Of a stretch of DNA of 19,728 nt, positions 7,545 to 14,342 are shown one piece after another. The translations under genes and the position numbers were made by a program. The notes beneath the pieces were generated by a model. It was not told the origin of the DNA. It did not search any database and saw only the letters and a program-made list of their open reading frames with translations. Where the stretch lies: NCBI GenBank assembly GCA_946186535.1, contig CAMHNT010000006.1:1-19728 (forward strand), given 5' to 3'. Numbering within the stretch: position 1 is the stretch's first letter; every line of letters begins with the position of its first letter. Source of the stretch: an uncultured Clostridia bacterium. GTDB lineage: Bacteria; Bacillota; Clostridia; Oscillospirales; Acutalibacteraceae.

Positions 7545-8327
7545 ATGGAAAAACTAATATTTGACGCACACGCACATTATGACGATGAAAAGTTCAATGA
7601 CGACCGTGACGATGTTATTGCTTCACTTCCCGAAAAGGGAGTTTTTGCGATCGTCAATAACGGAGTCGATATCGAAACGTCGCTGAAATCAATTGAACTT
7701 GCTGAGAAGTATCCGCATTTTTATGCCGCTGTCGGAGTCCATCCGGAAAGCGTGCCTGATATGGATATTTCAAAGGCAGACGAATATATTTTGGAAATCG
7801 AAAAACTCCTGTCACACAAAAAAGTTGTAGCTATAGGCGAAACAGGACTTGACTACTACTGGGACATTCCGAAACCCGAACAGCATATCATATTCGAAAA
7901 GCAGCTCATTCTGTCGAACGACACGAAAATCCCGATAATAATCCACGACAGAGAAGCTCACGGAGACGTTATGGAATATCTGAAAAAGTACCGGCCGTTC
8001 GGACTGCTTCACTGTTACAGCGGTTCAGTCGAAATGCTCAGGGAGGTTTTCAGATACGGAAGAATGAGCATTTCTCTTGGCGGCACAGTGACGTTCAAAA
8101 ATGCGAGAGTTCCCGTTGAGGTTGCGAAAGAGGTTCCCATTGACCGGCTTCTGCTCGAAACTGACGCACCTTACCTTGCGCCCGTTCCGATGAGGGGAAA
8201 ACGCTGCGACAGCTCCCTGATTATTCATACGGCGAAGAGAATCGCCGAGATACGAGGAATGGACGTCAACGACCTTTTGAAATATACAAAGGAAAACGCT
8301 TGCAGACTATACGGAATTGATTACTGA
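7545..8327 (+). CDS. tatD: TatD-family metal-dependent hydrolase/deoxyribonuclease
   Basis: This 260-residue TIM-barrel protein carries the complete TatD metal site: H9 and H11 (HAHYDD), E99 (IGETGLDYYW), H134 (IIHDREAH), H156 (LLHCYSG) and D207 (LLETDAPYLAP). Family members are cytoplasmic 3'-5' exonucleases/deoxyribonucleases; other hydrolytic roles have been proposed. Length is typical. The ATG at 7545 follows ACGGAG with a rather long gap (~14 nt), but no better start is available. It lies between two terminators, so it appears to be its own short transcription unit. In many Firmicutes tatD sits beside metG, rnmV and ksgA; none of them is here. Confidence 0.9.
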   Translation: MEKLIFDAHAHYDDEKFNDDRDDVIASLPEKGVFAIVNNGVDIETSLKSIELAEKYPHFYAAVGVHPESVPDMDISKADEYILEIEKLLSHKKVVAIGETGLDYYWDIPKPEQHIIFEKQLILSNDTKIPIIIHDREAHGDVMEYLKKYRPFGLLHCYSGSVEMLREVFRYGRMSISLGGTVTFKNARVPVEVAKEVPIDRLLLETDAPYLAPVPMRGKRCDSSLIIHTAKRIAEIRGMDVNDLLKYTKENACRLYGIDY

Positions 8328-8410
8328 ATATTATTTAATTTCATAATATCCTGTAAAGGATTATAATGAAAAGATTTACCAAATATATTACTTCATTCCT
8401 GAACAATTCA

Positions 8411-8464
8411 AAAAAGCCGCTGCAGTGCCTGTCTTCGAAGACAATCACTGCGGCAGCTTTTTTT
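8411..8464. terminator. Strong hairpin terminator after tatD, likely bidirectional
   Basis: aaaagccgctgcagtg and cactgcggcagctttt form a 16-bp stem with one C-A mismatch and one wobble. A second perfect inner stem (gtctt-cg-aagac) closes the loop, and T-tracts exist in both directions. It can end tatD and also the convergent DUF3783/EamA transcript. Confidence 0.85.
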
Positions 8465-8520
8465 ATACTATTTCTTTTATAAGCTATAGATATACTCTCA
8501 TTTCAAGCTATCTTTTTATC

Positions 8521-8640
8521 AACCTTTCGCCACCCCCAACCCCCAGCTATGCATAAGTTCCGCCGAGCCAATCATGCTGCGCCTACGGCTTGCATTCTTG
8601 GGACGCAGTCCCAAACCCTGCTTTTCTCTCAAAAACATTT
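8521..8640. repeat. Intergenic repeat-like module related to the 16.3-kb element
   Basis: The bases ccaatca..ctgcgcct.acggcttg around 8568-8592 closely match 16340-16372, inside the inverted-repeat element there. It ends in a small perfect hairpin ttgggac-gca-gtcccaa (8598-8614) of the same style as the hairpins at 14.5 kb. It is probably a fragment of a dispersed repeat family. The rest of 8465-8676 shows nothing else. Confidence 0.45.
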
Positions 8641-8676
8641 ATCTATCAATTAAAAGTGAAATAGTATTACTCTGTT

Positions 8677-9048
8677 TTATCCGTTCATTGCCTCATGGTC
8701 GGCTTTGATTTCACCGTAAAGCTTCACGCTGTCCCACACAGCGTTTGTCGGAGTGACAACGGCCTTTAAATCAATCTTGCCGACTCCTCCGCTTTTCAAT
8801 GCGGCAATAAGCACGTCTATCATTTCGCTTCCGAATCCGTAAATAACCATCATTTCCTCAGAGAAGCCCTCTGAGGCGTTTTTTGTTTTATTGGGACTTA
8901 CGCCCTCTGCCCCTGCCAAAAAGCCCACAGGCTGCCCGTAATCCCTTTTAGCCACGGTCTTAACGGTACACCCGAGCGGTGCAAGTGATTTTCTGACAAG
9001 CTGCAACCTTGTCTTATCAAAATTATACAGAAGAACTACCCTTTTCAT
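8677..9048 (-). CDS. DUF3783-type small protein
   Basis: This 123-residue soluble protein resembles the DUF3783 family found in Clostridia. It has a beta-alpha N-terminus (RVVLLYNFDKTRLQLVRKSL), a loop carrying YGQPVGFLAG, a central EEMMVIYGF strand, and a C-terminal AVVTPTNAVWDSVKLYGEI segment. Its function is unknown; no catalytic motif can be named. The ATG at 9048 is close (about 4 nt) to GGAGGG. The start lies 26 bp inside the end of the upstream EamA gene, so the two are co-transcribed and probably coupled. The operon ends at the hairpin at 8411-8464. Confidence 0.7.
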   Translation of the reverse strand: MKRVVLLYNFDKTRLQLVRKSLAPLGCTVKTVAKRDYGQPVGFLAGAEGVSPNKTKNASEGFSEEMMVIYGFGSEMIDVLIAALKSGGVGKIDLKAVVTPTNAVWDSVKLYGEIKADHEAMNG

Positions 9049-9994
9049 ATTCCCTCCGAATCCAGCTTTTATTTTTAATATTTAAATTTATCACACAGAC
9101 TCCTGCCGAAACTACAACTCCGGCGACTATATATTCCGTTCTGAACGGCTCTCCCAGAATCAGACACGAAAGAAGAACGCCGAGTATCGGTATCAGCGAG
9201 TTGAAAATGGCTATCTCACCCACAGGGTTACAGCACAGAAGTCTGTTATAGATTGAAAATCCGTAAACTGAAATCGCCGTCAGACAGGCAAGAACAAACA
9301 CACCGTGCAAAGTCCAGACATTAAGCCTGCCGCCCATTCCAAAGCCAAAAATCATCATCAGACCTCCGCCAAACGCAAGGCTTATTCCCGTTACCGTAAG
9401 AGGGTCGTTTTTCCTCACCGCAACTCGGGTCAGAAGTCCTCCCATCGCCGAAAAGACTGCGCTGAGTATCAGCATGCCGTCACCCATAAAGGTAAACTCC
9501 GAGGTAAGGTCTCCCCCGGCATTCACAAGCATAATTCCTCCGAAGCCGAGCAGACAGCCGAATATCTTCCGAAACGTCAGCTTCTCCTCCTTAAAGCAGG
9601 CGCAAGCCGAGATAATCAGAAGAAAGCTGCTCATTGAATCGATGATAGCAGAGCGTGAGCCTGTCTGATTTGAAAGACCTATGTAGTAGAAGAAGTAGTG
9701 CAGTGCGGTGTTCACCAATCCGAACAGCAGAACTGTCAGAACATTTTTCACACCCTCGATTTTCATCTTCCTTTTCGAAAGCTTCGCTATAATAAGAACA
9801 ACAAGTCCTGCCGCAAAAAAGCGGATACCTGCAAAAAGAGTTTTTGCACCCGTGTCGTCCGACGCTATTTTAAAATCATTGATTCCTATTTTAATGAGCG
9901 GAAACGCAAACGCCCATGCCACCGAGCACGAAACCGCCAGAAGCATTGCAATAATTTTTATCTCAAAAATACTTTTACTGCTGTCATTGCTCAA
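9023..9994 (-). CDS. EamA/DMT-superfamily transporter
   Basis: This 323-residue integral membrane protein has about ten hydrophobic segments in two EamA repeats, each of five. Typical marks are the first-helix SVAWAFAFPLIK, the GFGGIMLVNAG stretch at the end of repeat one, and SLIPILGVLLSCLILGEPF near the end of repeat two. DMT-family proteins export or import small metabolites such as amino acids; the substrate here is unknown. The start is a TTG at 9994 (MSNDSSKS); GAGGG lies 7-8 nt upstream and there is no in-frame ATG nearby. It has its own promoter at 10034-10062 and leads a two-gene operon with the DUF3783 gene. Confidence 0.85.
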   Translation of the reverse strand: MSNDSSKSIFEIKIIAMLLAVSCSVAWAFAFPLIKIGINDFKIASDDTGAKTLFAGIRFFAAGLVVLIIAKLSKRKMKIEGVKNVLTVLLFGLVNTALHYFFYYIGLSNQTGSRSAIIDSMSSFLLIISACACFKEEKLTFRKIFGCLLGFGGIMLVNAGGDLTSEFTFMGDGMLILSAVFSAMGGLLTRVAVRKNDPLTVTGISLAFGGGLMMIFGFGMGGRLNVWTLHGVFVLACLTAISVYGFSIYNRLLCCNPVGEIAIFNSLIPILGVLLSCLILGEPFRTEYIVAGVVVSAGVCVINLNIKNKSWIRREYEKGSSSV

Positions 9995-10033
9995 AATATA
10001 TCCCTCTGTTTTCAGAAATTTTCAGTAAGGATA

Positions 10034-10062
10034 ATTATATCATACTTAAAAGATTTATTCAA
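10034..10062 (-). promoter_or_regulatory. Promoter of the EamA-DUF3783 operon
   Basis: On the - strand, TTGAAT (10062-10057) and TATAAT (10039-10034) are 17 nt apart. A TG lies one base upstream of the -10 box (extended -10). Confidence 0.7.
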
Positions 10063-10095
10063 ATTTTTCAGCCGATTTTAACGTCACGTAAAGCT

Positions 10096-10569
10096 CTACA
10101 GAATCTTCTCCAATCCTATTTTCTGAGGAACAAGACCGCATTTTTCATAGAACCTTAGCGCACTCCGGTTACAGCTCCAAACGTTGAGCGTCACATTGTA
10201 GCAGCCCTCATTTTTCGCAAACTCAATCACATACTCATAAAGAGTTTTCCCGATGTGCTTTCCCCTTACATTCTCTTCAACACAAAGATCGTCTATATAG
10301 AGAGTTTTTATATCCGTCAGAATATTGTCGTTCAGATGCCTTTTGAAAACGCAGAACGCATATCCCTGCACCTTATCCTCCTCATCAACGCAGACGAACA
10401 CAGGCGTATCGTCATTCCCGAAAATACCGAGAAGCTGTTCTCCGGTATACTTCGTTGCCGAACCCTTGAAAATATCGGGTCTGCCGGTATGATGAACCAT
10501 GTTGACCTGAACCAGCAATTCCAGAATTCTTTCCGCATCCCTACTCTCCGCTCTTCTAACCTTATTCAT
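10096..10569 (-). CDS. GNAT-family N-acetyltransferase
   Basis: This is a 157-residue single-domain acetyltransferase. The acetyl-CoA binding motif A is visible as IDDLCVEENVRGKHIGKTLY, with the R-G-K-x-I-G pyrophosphate loop. The C-terminal part has the family-typical VTLNVWSCNRSALRFYEKCG, where Asn and the FYEK..G motif are common to RimI-like members. The acceptor could be a small amine, peptide or ribosomal protein and cannot be told. The ATG at 10569 has GGAGGA 7 nt upstream. It is transcribed from a clear promoter overlapped by an inverted repeat (10611-10647), so it may be regulated. Confidence 0.85.
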   Translation of the reverse strand: MNKVRRAESRDAERILELLVQVNMVHHTGRPDIFKGSATKYTGEQLLGIFGNDDTPVFVCVDEEDKVQGYAFCVFKRHLNDNILTDIKTLYIDDLCVEENVRGKHIGKTLYEYVIEFAKNEGCYNVTLNVWSCNRSALRFYEKCGLVPQKIGLEKIL

Positions 10570-10604
10570 GAAATCTTCCTCCGTTATTTTATACGTTACA
10601 TAAA

Positions 10605-10633
10605 ATTATAAAGCAGATTCCCCCTTTTATCAA
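10605..10633 (-). promoter_or_regulatory. Promoter of the GNAT gene
   Basis: On the - strand, TTGATA (10633-10628) and TATAAT (10610-10605) are separated by exactly 17 nt, and the gene starts 36 nt downstream of the -10 box. Confidence 0.7.
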
Positions 10634-10650
10634 CAGGGAATCTGCTTTTT
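10611..10650. promoter_or_regulatory. 12-bp inverted repeat over the GNAT promoter (operator or terminator)
   Basis: aagcagattccc (10611-10622) and gggaatctgctt (10636-10647) are perfect inverted arms separated by 13 nt. The left arm fills the -35/-10 spacer and the centre holds the -35 box, as expected for a repressor operator. On the + strand the right arm is followed by five Ts, so it could instead terminate a + transcript, but no + gene precedes it. Confidence 0.55.
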
Positions 10651-10832
10651 AGCAGCATTATTACAGAACGGGGAATTAATATTAAAATGCTGTAATCGTT
10701 GCATCATTTCTGTAAATTCGTTTCTTTTAACGCATAAAACATTAAGATTTTACAATAAAATGCCAAATTTTATTAATTTCCGAAATAGTATTGACACGCC
10801 CAATATTACAGTGAGTTATAATCTTTTCCTAA

Positions 10833-11022
10833 CATTCCACAGAGTTTTCCACATGTTAGATGTTGTCGAAATTTATCAACAGTTACAAGTTTGTAAGAAA
10901 TCAAGTCTAATCAGGACATTTTCAAAAGTTATCAACTCTTTCAACATAGTTTTCCACATTCTTCACAGAGTTTTCCACTTTACAAATAGTAATAATGTTG
11001 ACAATCCAAATAGTTTTCCACA
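10833..11022 (+). promoter_or_regulatory. Cluster of DnaA-box-like sites (TTTTCCACA), cluster 1
   Basis: Three exact TTTTCCACA sites (10845, 10950, 11014), one TTTTCCACT (10971) and one CATTCCACA (10833) lie in the same orientation in an AT-rich, gene-free region. TTATCAACA (10873) and TTATCAACT (10929) are also present. TTTTCCACA is one base from the bacterial DnaA box TTATCCACA. Site spacings of 105, 21 and 43 bp are close to whole helical turns. Short open frames here are artefacts of these repeats. No dnaA, dnaN or rpmH is nearby, so I do not call oriC. Confidence 0.5.
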
Positions 11023-11112
11023 TAGTTTAAACAACATGATAAAACATTATCTTTTTTCAGAAAACAACAACATTTAGTTGTAAAAAAATGTATAACCACA
11101 ACCTGTTAGGGC

Positions 11113-11118
11113 TATAAT
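11113..11118 (+). promoter_or_regulatory. Possible -10 box before the 89-residue gene
   Basis: TATAAT at 11113-11118 lies 42 nt before the ATG at 11161, with no good -35 box at the expected distance. Promoter activity may depend on a factor bound to the TTTTCCACA sites just upstream. Confidence 0.35.
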
Positions 11119-11160
11119 AATTTTGAAAAGAATACAAAAAAATTACAAAGGAGCAACATT

Positions 11161-11430
11161 ATGATAAAGGGTGTAAGCAGACAGATCATTGAAGTTACTC
11201 AGACTCAGAACAACTATTTTGAAAGAGCATGGCTTGTTATAAAACCCGAATACCTGAATGTAGGTGCAGATACTATCGAGCATGCTGCGGAGAATTATCT
11301 CAAGGATCTGAAGCCTCCCCATTCCCTGAGAAACAGTAAAAGGCTTCTTTTCAAGGCAGCCGAAATCTGTATATCCGCTGTTGCAGGAAGTGTGATAACA
11401 TCGATTATTCTGCTTTCGGGGGTATTATGA
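11161..11430 (+). CDS. Small C-terminally anchored membrane protein of unknown function
   Basis: This is an 89-residue protein with a good ribosome binding site (AAAGGAG, 11147-11153, 7 nt before the ATG). Residues 1-65 are soluble and begin MIKGVSRQIIEVTQTQ, followed by a YFERAWLVIKPEY stretch. Residues ~67-89 form one hydrophobic helix, giving a tail-anchored layout. I have an impression of similar small hypothetical proteins in Clostridia, but I cannot name a family. It lies alone, just downstream of the first DnaA-box-like cluster, and no clear terminator follows. The function is unknown, and the coding call rests on the ribosome binding site and the non-random protein. Confidence 0.7.
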   Translation: MIKGVSRQIIEVTQTQNNYFERAWLVIKPEYLNVGADTIEHAAENYLKDLKPPHSLRNSKRLLFKAAEICISAVAGSVITSIILLSGVL

Positions 11431-11495
11431 TTTTTTCTCAAGTATAAATTTGGGGCAGACATTCAACTTATGGTATTAAAAAAGTAAAGATTCGA

Positions 11496-11515
11496 TTTCG
11501 TCTGCCGTTGGCAGT
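11496..11515. repeat. Dispersed 20-bp hairpin repeat, copy 2
   Basis: This is the reverse-complement copy of positions 8-27, including the ctgcc-gtt-ggcag hairpin. It sits between the 89-residue gene and the PAP2 terminator. Confidence 0.55.
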
Positions 11516-11565
11516 CTTATACATTTTATTATAATGACGGCTGAAATATACCGATACTTTAAAAA

Positions 11566-11612
11566 TCCAAAAACAAAAGACCTCTCTCGGAACATATCCC
11601 GAAAGAGGTCGG
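11566..11612 (-). terminator. Terminator of the PAP2 gene
   Basis: On the - strand, a 12-bp stem formed by 11610-11599 and 11590-11579 (one G-T wobble) is followed by a T-rich run (11578-11566). Confidence 0.8.
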
Positions 11613-11630
11613 ATTTATTATATCCATATT

Positions 11631-12188
11631 TTATTTCAACAGAGACGGATTCACCGAATTCAGTATCATATACACAAGCTTAACCACAATCAGACCGCTG
11701 ATTATACCAAGAGCCACTCCGCACAGAACATCCGTAAGATAGTGAGCCTGAAGGTAAAACCTCGAAAACGAAATTCCGAGAGCAATAACAAAAACAGCCA
11801 GCGTTGTTCCGGTTCCGCAAAGAAGAAACGACGCCGTGAAAAAAGCAAACGAAGTTGCCGAATGACTTGACGGAAAGGAATAGAATTTCGGCATTTTTTT
11901 CAGAATGAGATCTTCCTCATCTATTTTGTGACAAGGACGCACTCTTGCGACAAGCCTTTTTATAACTATCTCAGCTGATATAAACGCAGCCAATACACTA
12001 AAAAATATGCCGGTTCCAATATAGAACGACCGTTTAAAATATAAAATTATCGCAAGACTCAAAAACCAGACCTTTCCCTGATCTCCAAGAAATGTCATAA
12101 AAAGCATTATTCTGTTTAAAAAAGGAGTGTGTATTTTTGCAACCGAATCAATAAGCTCGTCATCGATTTTCTTTATTTTTTTAAGCAT
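11631..12188 (-). CDS. PAP2-superfamily membrane phosphatase
   Basis: This 185-residue integral membrane protein of about five or six helices carries the three-part phosphatase motif of the PAP2 family: KRLVARVRP, then SFPSSHSAT, then SRFYLQAHYLTDV. Such proteins remove phosphate from lipid phosphates, for example undecaprenyl diphosphate, phosphatidylglycerol phosphate or phosphatidic acid. The substrate cannot be decided here. The ATG at 12188 is preceded by GGTGAT about 7 nt upstream. It has its own promoter (12248-12276) and terminator, so it is not in an operon with the upstream spoVAD. Confidence 0.88.
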   Translation of the reverse strand: MLKKIKKIDDELIDSVAKIHTPFLNRIMLFMTFLGDQGKVWFLSLAIILYFKRSFYIGTGIFFSVLAAFISAEIVIKRLVARVRPCHKIDEEDLILKKMPKFYSFPSSHSATSFAFFTASFLLCGTGTTLAVFVIALGISFSRFYLQAHYLTDVLCGVALGIISGLIVVKLVYMILNSVNPSLLK

Positions 12189-12247
12189 AATTTTATCACC
12201 AATAAGTTAAATTTGTATATACTAACCCATTAATTTCTTATCAATTA

Positions 12248-12276
12248 ATTATAACACAATAATACAAATAAAACAA
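12248..12276 (-). promoter_or_regulatory. Promoter of the PAP2 gene
   Basis: On the - strand, TTGTTT (12276-12271) and TATAAT (12253-12248) are 17 nt apart. Confidence 0.55.
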
Positions 12277-12322
12277 GGAGATAGAATATAAACTTAAATG
12301 GCTATATAATCGGAAAATTTCG

Positions 12323-13396
12323 TCAGTCTGTACAGTTTTTGAAATGCACAAGATGTGCGATACCGGGAATACTTTCTCCCTGCTGGACTATCGTTGGCGA
12401 CATCAGCGCACCCGTTGCAGCGAACAGGATATTATTGTAAACTCTCTTGTGCATATTTTTCAAAAAGTACGAACAAAGTACGCTTCCGCTGCAGCCGCAG
12501 CCCGAACCGCCTGCATGAACGTCCTGAGTCTCTCTGTCGAAAACCATAAGACCGCAGTCCTTGTGCTTTCCCTCTATCTCGATACCCTCTTTCATCAGAA
12601 GCTCATACAGAAGATCACTTCCGACACGTCCCAGATCACCCGTTACAATGAGGTCATAATCGTCACAGGTTGTGTGCGTATCAGCCAGAAATCTGTAAAT
12701 CGTGTCTGCCGCTGCACCTGCCATGGCTGCACCCATGTTGTTTGCGTCGGTAATTCCCATGTCTACTATTTTTCCTATGCAAACATGCTCAATGCCTATC
12801 TGCTTTTTTATATTAAGATCACCCTTATCGACAAGCTTATCGCCGACCCGGAAGCTTCCGTTTTCAAATCCGCCCACAATAACGCTTCCCGAACCCGTAA
12901 CCGTCCACTGAGCCGTCGGGGTTCTCTGACCCCCGTACTGGAGAGGATAGCGGAACTGACGCTCTGCGGAACAAAAATGAGACGACGTCACGGCGGCACA
13001 GGCCTCAGCCGCTCCGCTCTCCGCAAAAATCGCCGCCATCGAAACAGTCTGCGCCATTGTCGAGCATGCTCCGTACTGACCCAGAAAAGGTATCTCGAGT
13101 CCTCTAAGACCGTAGCTTGAGGAAACACACTGATTCAGCAAATCTCCCGCAAAAATATAGTTTATCTTCTCTTTTTCAAGACCTGATTTTTTGAGCGCTA
13201 TATTAACGGCTTCCTCCTGAAGCTTCGCCTCCGCCTTTTCCCACGTTTCGCCGCCCATGGAGGTGTCCGTAAATATCCTGTCAAACCATTCCCTGACCGG
13301 TCCCTCTCCCTCTTTTTTTCCAACAACCGAACCGAATCCCAGAACTCTTGGCTTGTCGGTAAATTCAAGTGTATGTGTTCCTATTCTTTTTAACAT
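12323..13396 (-). CDS. spoVAD: Stage V sporulation protein AD (SpoVAD)
   Basis: This is a 357-residue thiolase-fold protein with clear SpoVAD character. It has PRVLGFGSVVGKKEGEGP near the start, FAGDLLNQC..SSYGLRGL, QYGACSTMAQ, SHFCSAERQFR.PLQYGGQR, TAQWTVTGSG, MGITDANNMGAAMA, TGDLGRVGSDLL, and AGGSGCGCS near the end. In spore-formers SpoVAD binds dipicolinic acid and works with the membrane proteins SpoVAC and SpoVAE to load it into the forespore. The ATG at 13396 is preceded by AAGGGTGA with 4-5 nt spacing. The gene stands alone: neither spoVAC nor spoVAE is on either side, unlike the usual operon. No convincing sigma-G or sigma-F promoter could be read upstream. Confidence 0.92.
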   Translation of the reverse strand: MLKRIGTHTLEFTDKPRVLGFGSVVGKKEGEGPVREWFDRIFTDTSMGGETWEKAEAKLQEEAVNIALKKSGLEKEKINYIFAGDLLNQCVSSSYGLRGLEIPFLGQYGACSTMAQTVSMAAIFAESGAAEACAAVTSSHFCSAERQFRYPLQYGGQRTPTAQWTVTGSGSVIVGGFENGSFRVGDKLVDKGDLNIKKQIGIEHVCIGKIVDMGITDANNMGAAMAGAAADTIYRFLADTHTTCDDYDLIVTGDLGRVGSDLLYELLMKEGIEIEGKHKDCGLMVFDRETQDVHAGGSGCGCSGSVLCSYFLKNMHKRVYNNILFAATGALMSPTIVQQGESIPGIAHLVHFKNCTD

Positions 13397-13528
13397 AAAA
13401 TCACCCTTGTAGACAGACCTTATAATATAAGATCAAAAATTTAATTTGTTTATGTTAGTTTTTGCAGGTTATCAATTTGAATACAAACCAAATTTTGATA
13501 GTAATTTTAATTTTCAAAATGTAAATAA

Positions 13529-13534
13529 TATAAT
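13529..13534 (+). promoter_or_regulatory. Possible -10 box of the four-helix protein gene
   Basis: TATAAT at 13529-13534, with only a weak TTTAAT 17 nt upstream. The ribosome binding site AGGAAGG (13551-13557) precedes the ATG at 13563. Confidence 0.35.
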
Positions 13535-13562
13535 TTGAAAACCAAAAGAAAGGAAGGATTTT

Positions 13563-14009
13563 ATGTCAGCAGCAGTTATAAACAGCGATACAATAAAGCT
13601 TTTGCGTGAGTGCAACTCGGGTGTTAAAATGGGCATATCGTCTATTGATGATGTAATCGACAACGTTCACGACGACGAGCTCAAAGCAGTACTGCTCAAT
13701 TGCAGAGAAAGACACGAGATATTGGGCGAGGAAACGAGAAACATTTTAAACGACTACGAGGACAGCGGCAAAGAACCTAACGTAATGGCAAAGGGTATGT
13801 CATGGTTTAAGACTAATTTCAAGCTTTCGATAGACAACTCCGACGAAACCATCGCCGATCTGATTACAGACGGCTGTAACATGGGTGTGAAGTCATTAAG
13901 ACGATACCTCAACGAATACGAAGCTGCCGAAGAGAGAGTAAAGGATATCGCTATGAAACTTATTGTTATAGAAGAGGACACTATCAACGATATTAAAAAG
14001 TTTCTCTGA
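13563..14009 (+). CDS. Ferritin-like/DUF2383-type four-helix-bundle protein (tentative)
   Basis: This 148-residue, entirely helical soluble protein is predicted to form a four-helix bundle. The visible pattern is four amphipathic segments: ~8-32, ~35-64 (NCRERHEILGEETRNIL), ~85-118 and ~118-147 (EYEAAEERVKDIAMKLIVIE). Placement and size fit the PA2169/DUF2383 ferritin-like group, but only one Glu/His pair (in RERHEILGEE) hints at a metal site. I hold the family name loosely. The function is unknown. The ATG has a strong AAAGGAAGG site. It is divergent from spoVAD with 166 bp between them, and it ends just before a terminator whose stem contains a TTTTCCACA-like site. Confidence 0.7.
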   Translation: MSAAVINSDTIKLLRECNSGVKMGISSIDDVIDNVHDDELKAVLLNCRERHEILGEETRNILNDYEDSGKEPNVMAKGMSWFKTNFKLSIDNSDETIADLITDGCNMGVKSLRRYLNEYEAAEERVKDIAMKLIVIEEDTINDIKKFL

Positions 14010-14021
14010 TAAACCTTCAAC

Positions 14022-14063
14022 TGCTGTGGAAAACATGTTCAACATCTTTCCACAGCATTTTTT
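14022..14063 (+). terminator. Terminator of the four-helix gene, built from DnaA-box-like arms
   Basis: tgctgtggaaa (14022-14032) and tttccacagca (14047-14057) are perfect 11-bp inverted arms, followed by six Ts (14058-14063). The arms themselves contain TGTGGAAAA and CTTTCCACA. Confidence 0.8.
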
Positions 14064-14230
14064 CCACATCTTAACCTTTGAATGTTGAAAACTAAGTGGA
14101 AAATGTTAATTACTTTCAAATGTTTATAAGATATTTACAATAATACAACAGCGTTTGTCATATTATAGTCTAAAAACAATAAAAAATAACATGATTGTAA
14201 CTGTTCAACATCATAAACCTATGTGGAAAA
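14025..14230. promoter_or_regulatory. DnaA-box-like cluster 2
   Basis: TTTTCCACA or a one-base variant occurs at 14025-14033 (-), 14046-14054 (+, CTTTCCACA), 14060-14068 (+), 14095-14103 (-, TTTTCCACT) and 14222-14230 (-). Several ttcaacat words lie between them, as in cluster 1. Unlike cluster 1, both orientations occur. The first two overlap the terminator stem. Confidence 0.4.
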
Positions 14231-14284
14231 GTCTGTTTTGTAATAGATTTTATACAGATATTAAAACAAGTAAAATTTATATAA

Positions 14285-14342
14285 AAATAACCTTGCCCGC
14301 GGGCAAAGGTGTTATGTCAAAAATATAGTTGGAACCGGAGTT
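14285..14342 (+). repeat. Direct repeat flanking the multi-hairpin element, left copy
   Basis: From ccttgccc at 14291 to cggagtt at 14342 this matches 14679-14730 with only a few differences. The strongest block is gcaaaggtgttatgtcaaaa followed by atatagttggaa. Confidence 0.75.

Noticed and set aside
10833..11022. CRISPR array
   Set aside because: Repeat units are only 9-14 bp and spacing is irregular; no cas gene is present.
10760..11060. Chromosomal origin oriC
   Set aside because: DnaA-box-like sites and AT-richness fit, but no dnaA, dnaN, rpmH or gyr genes are present and gene directions do not diverge cleanly here. Kept as a finding only.
10760..11077. 105-codon open frame on the + strand
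   Set aside because: It is built from the TTTTCCACA repeats in AT-rich DNA and has no ribosome binding site.
12344..13120. 258-codon open frame opposite spoVAD
   Set aside because: Shadow of the high-confidence spoVAD frame; its protein is Cys/Arg/His-rich with no motif.
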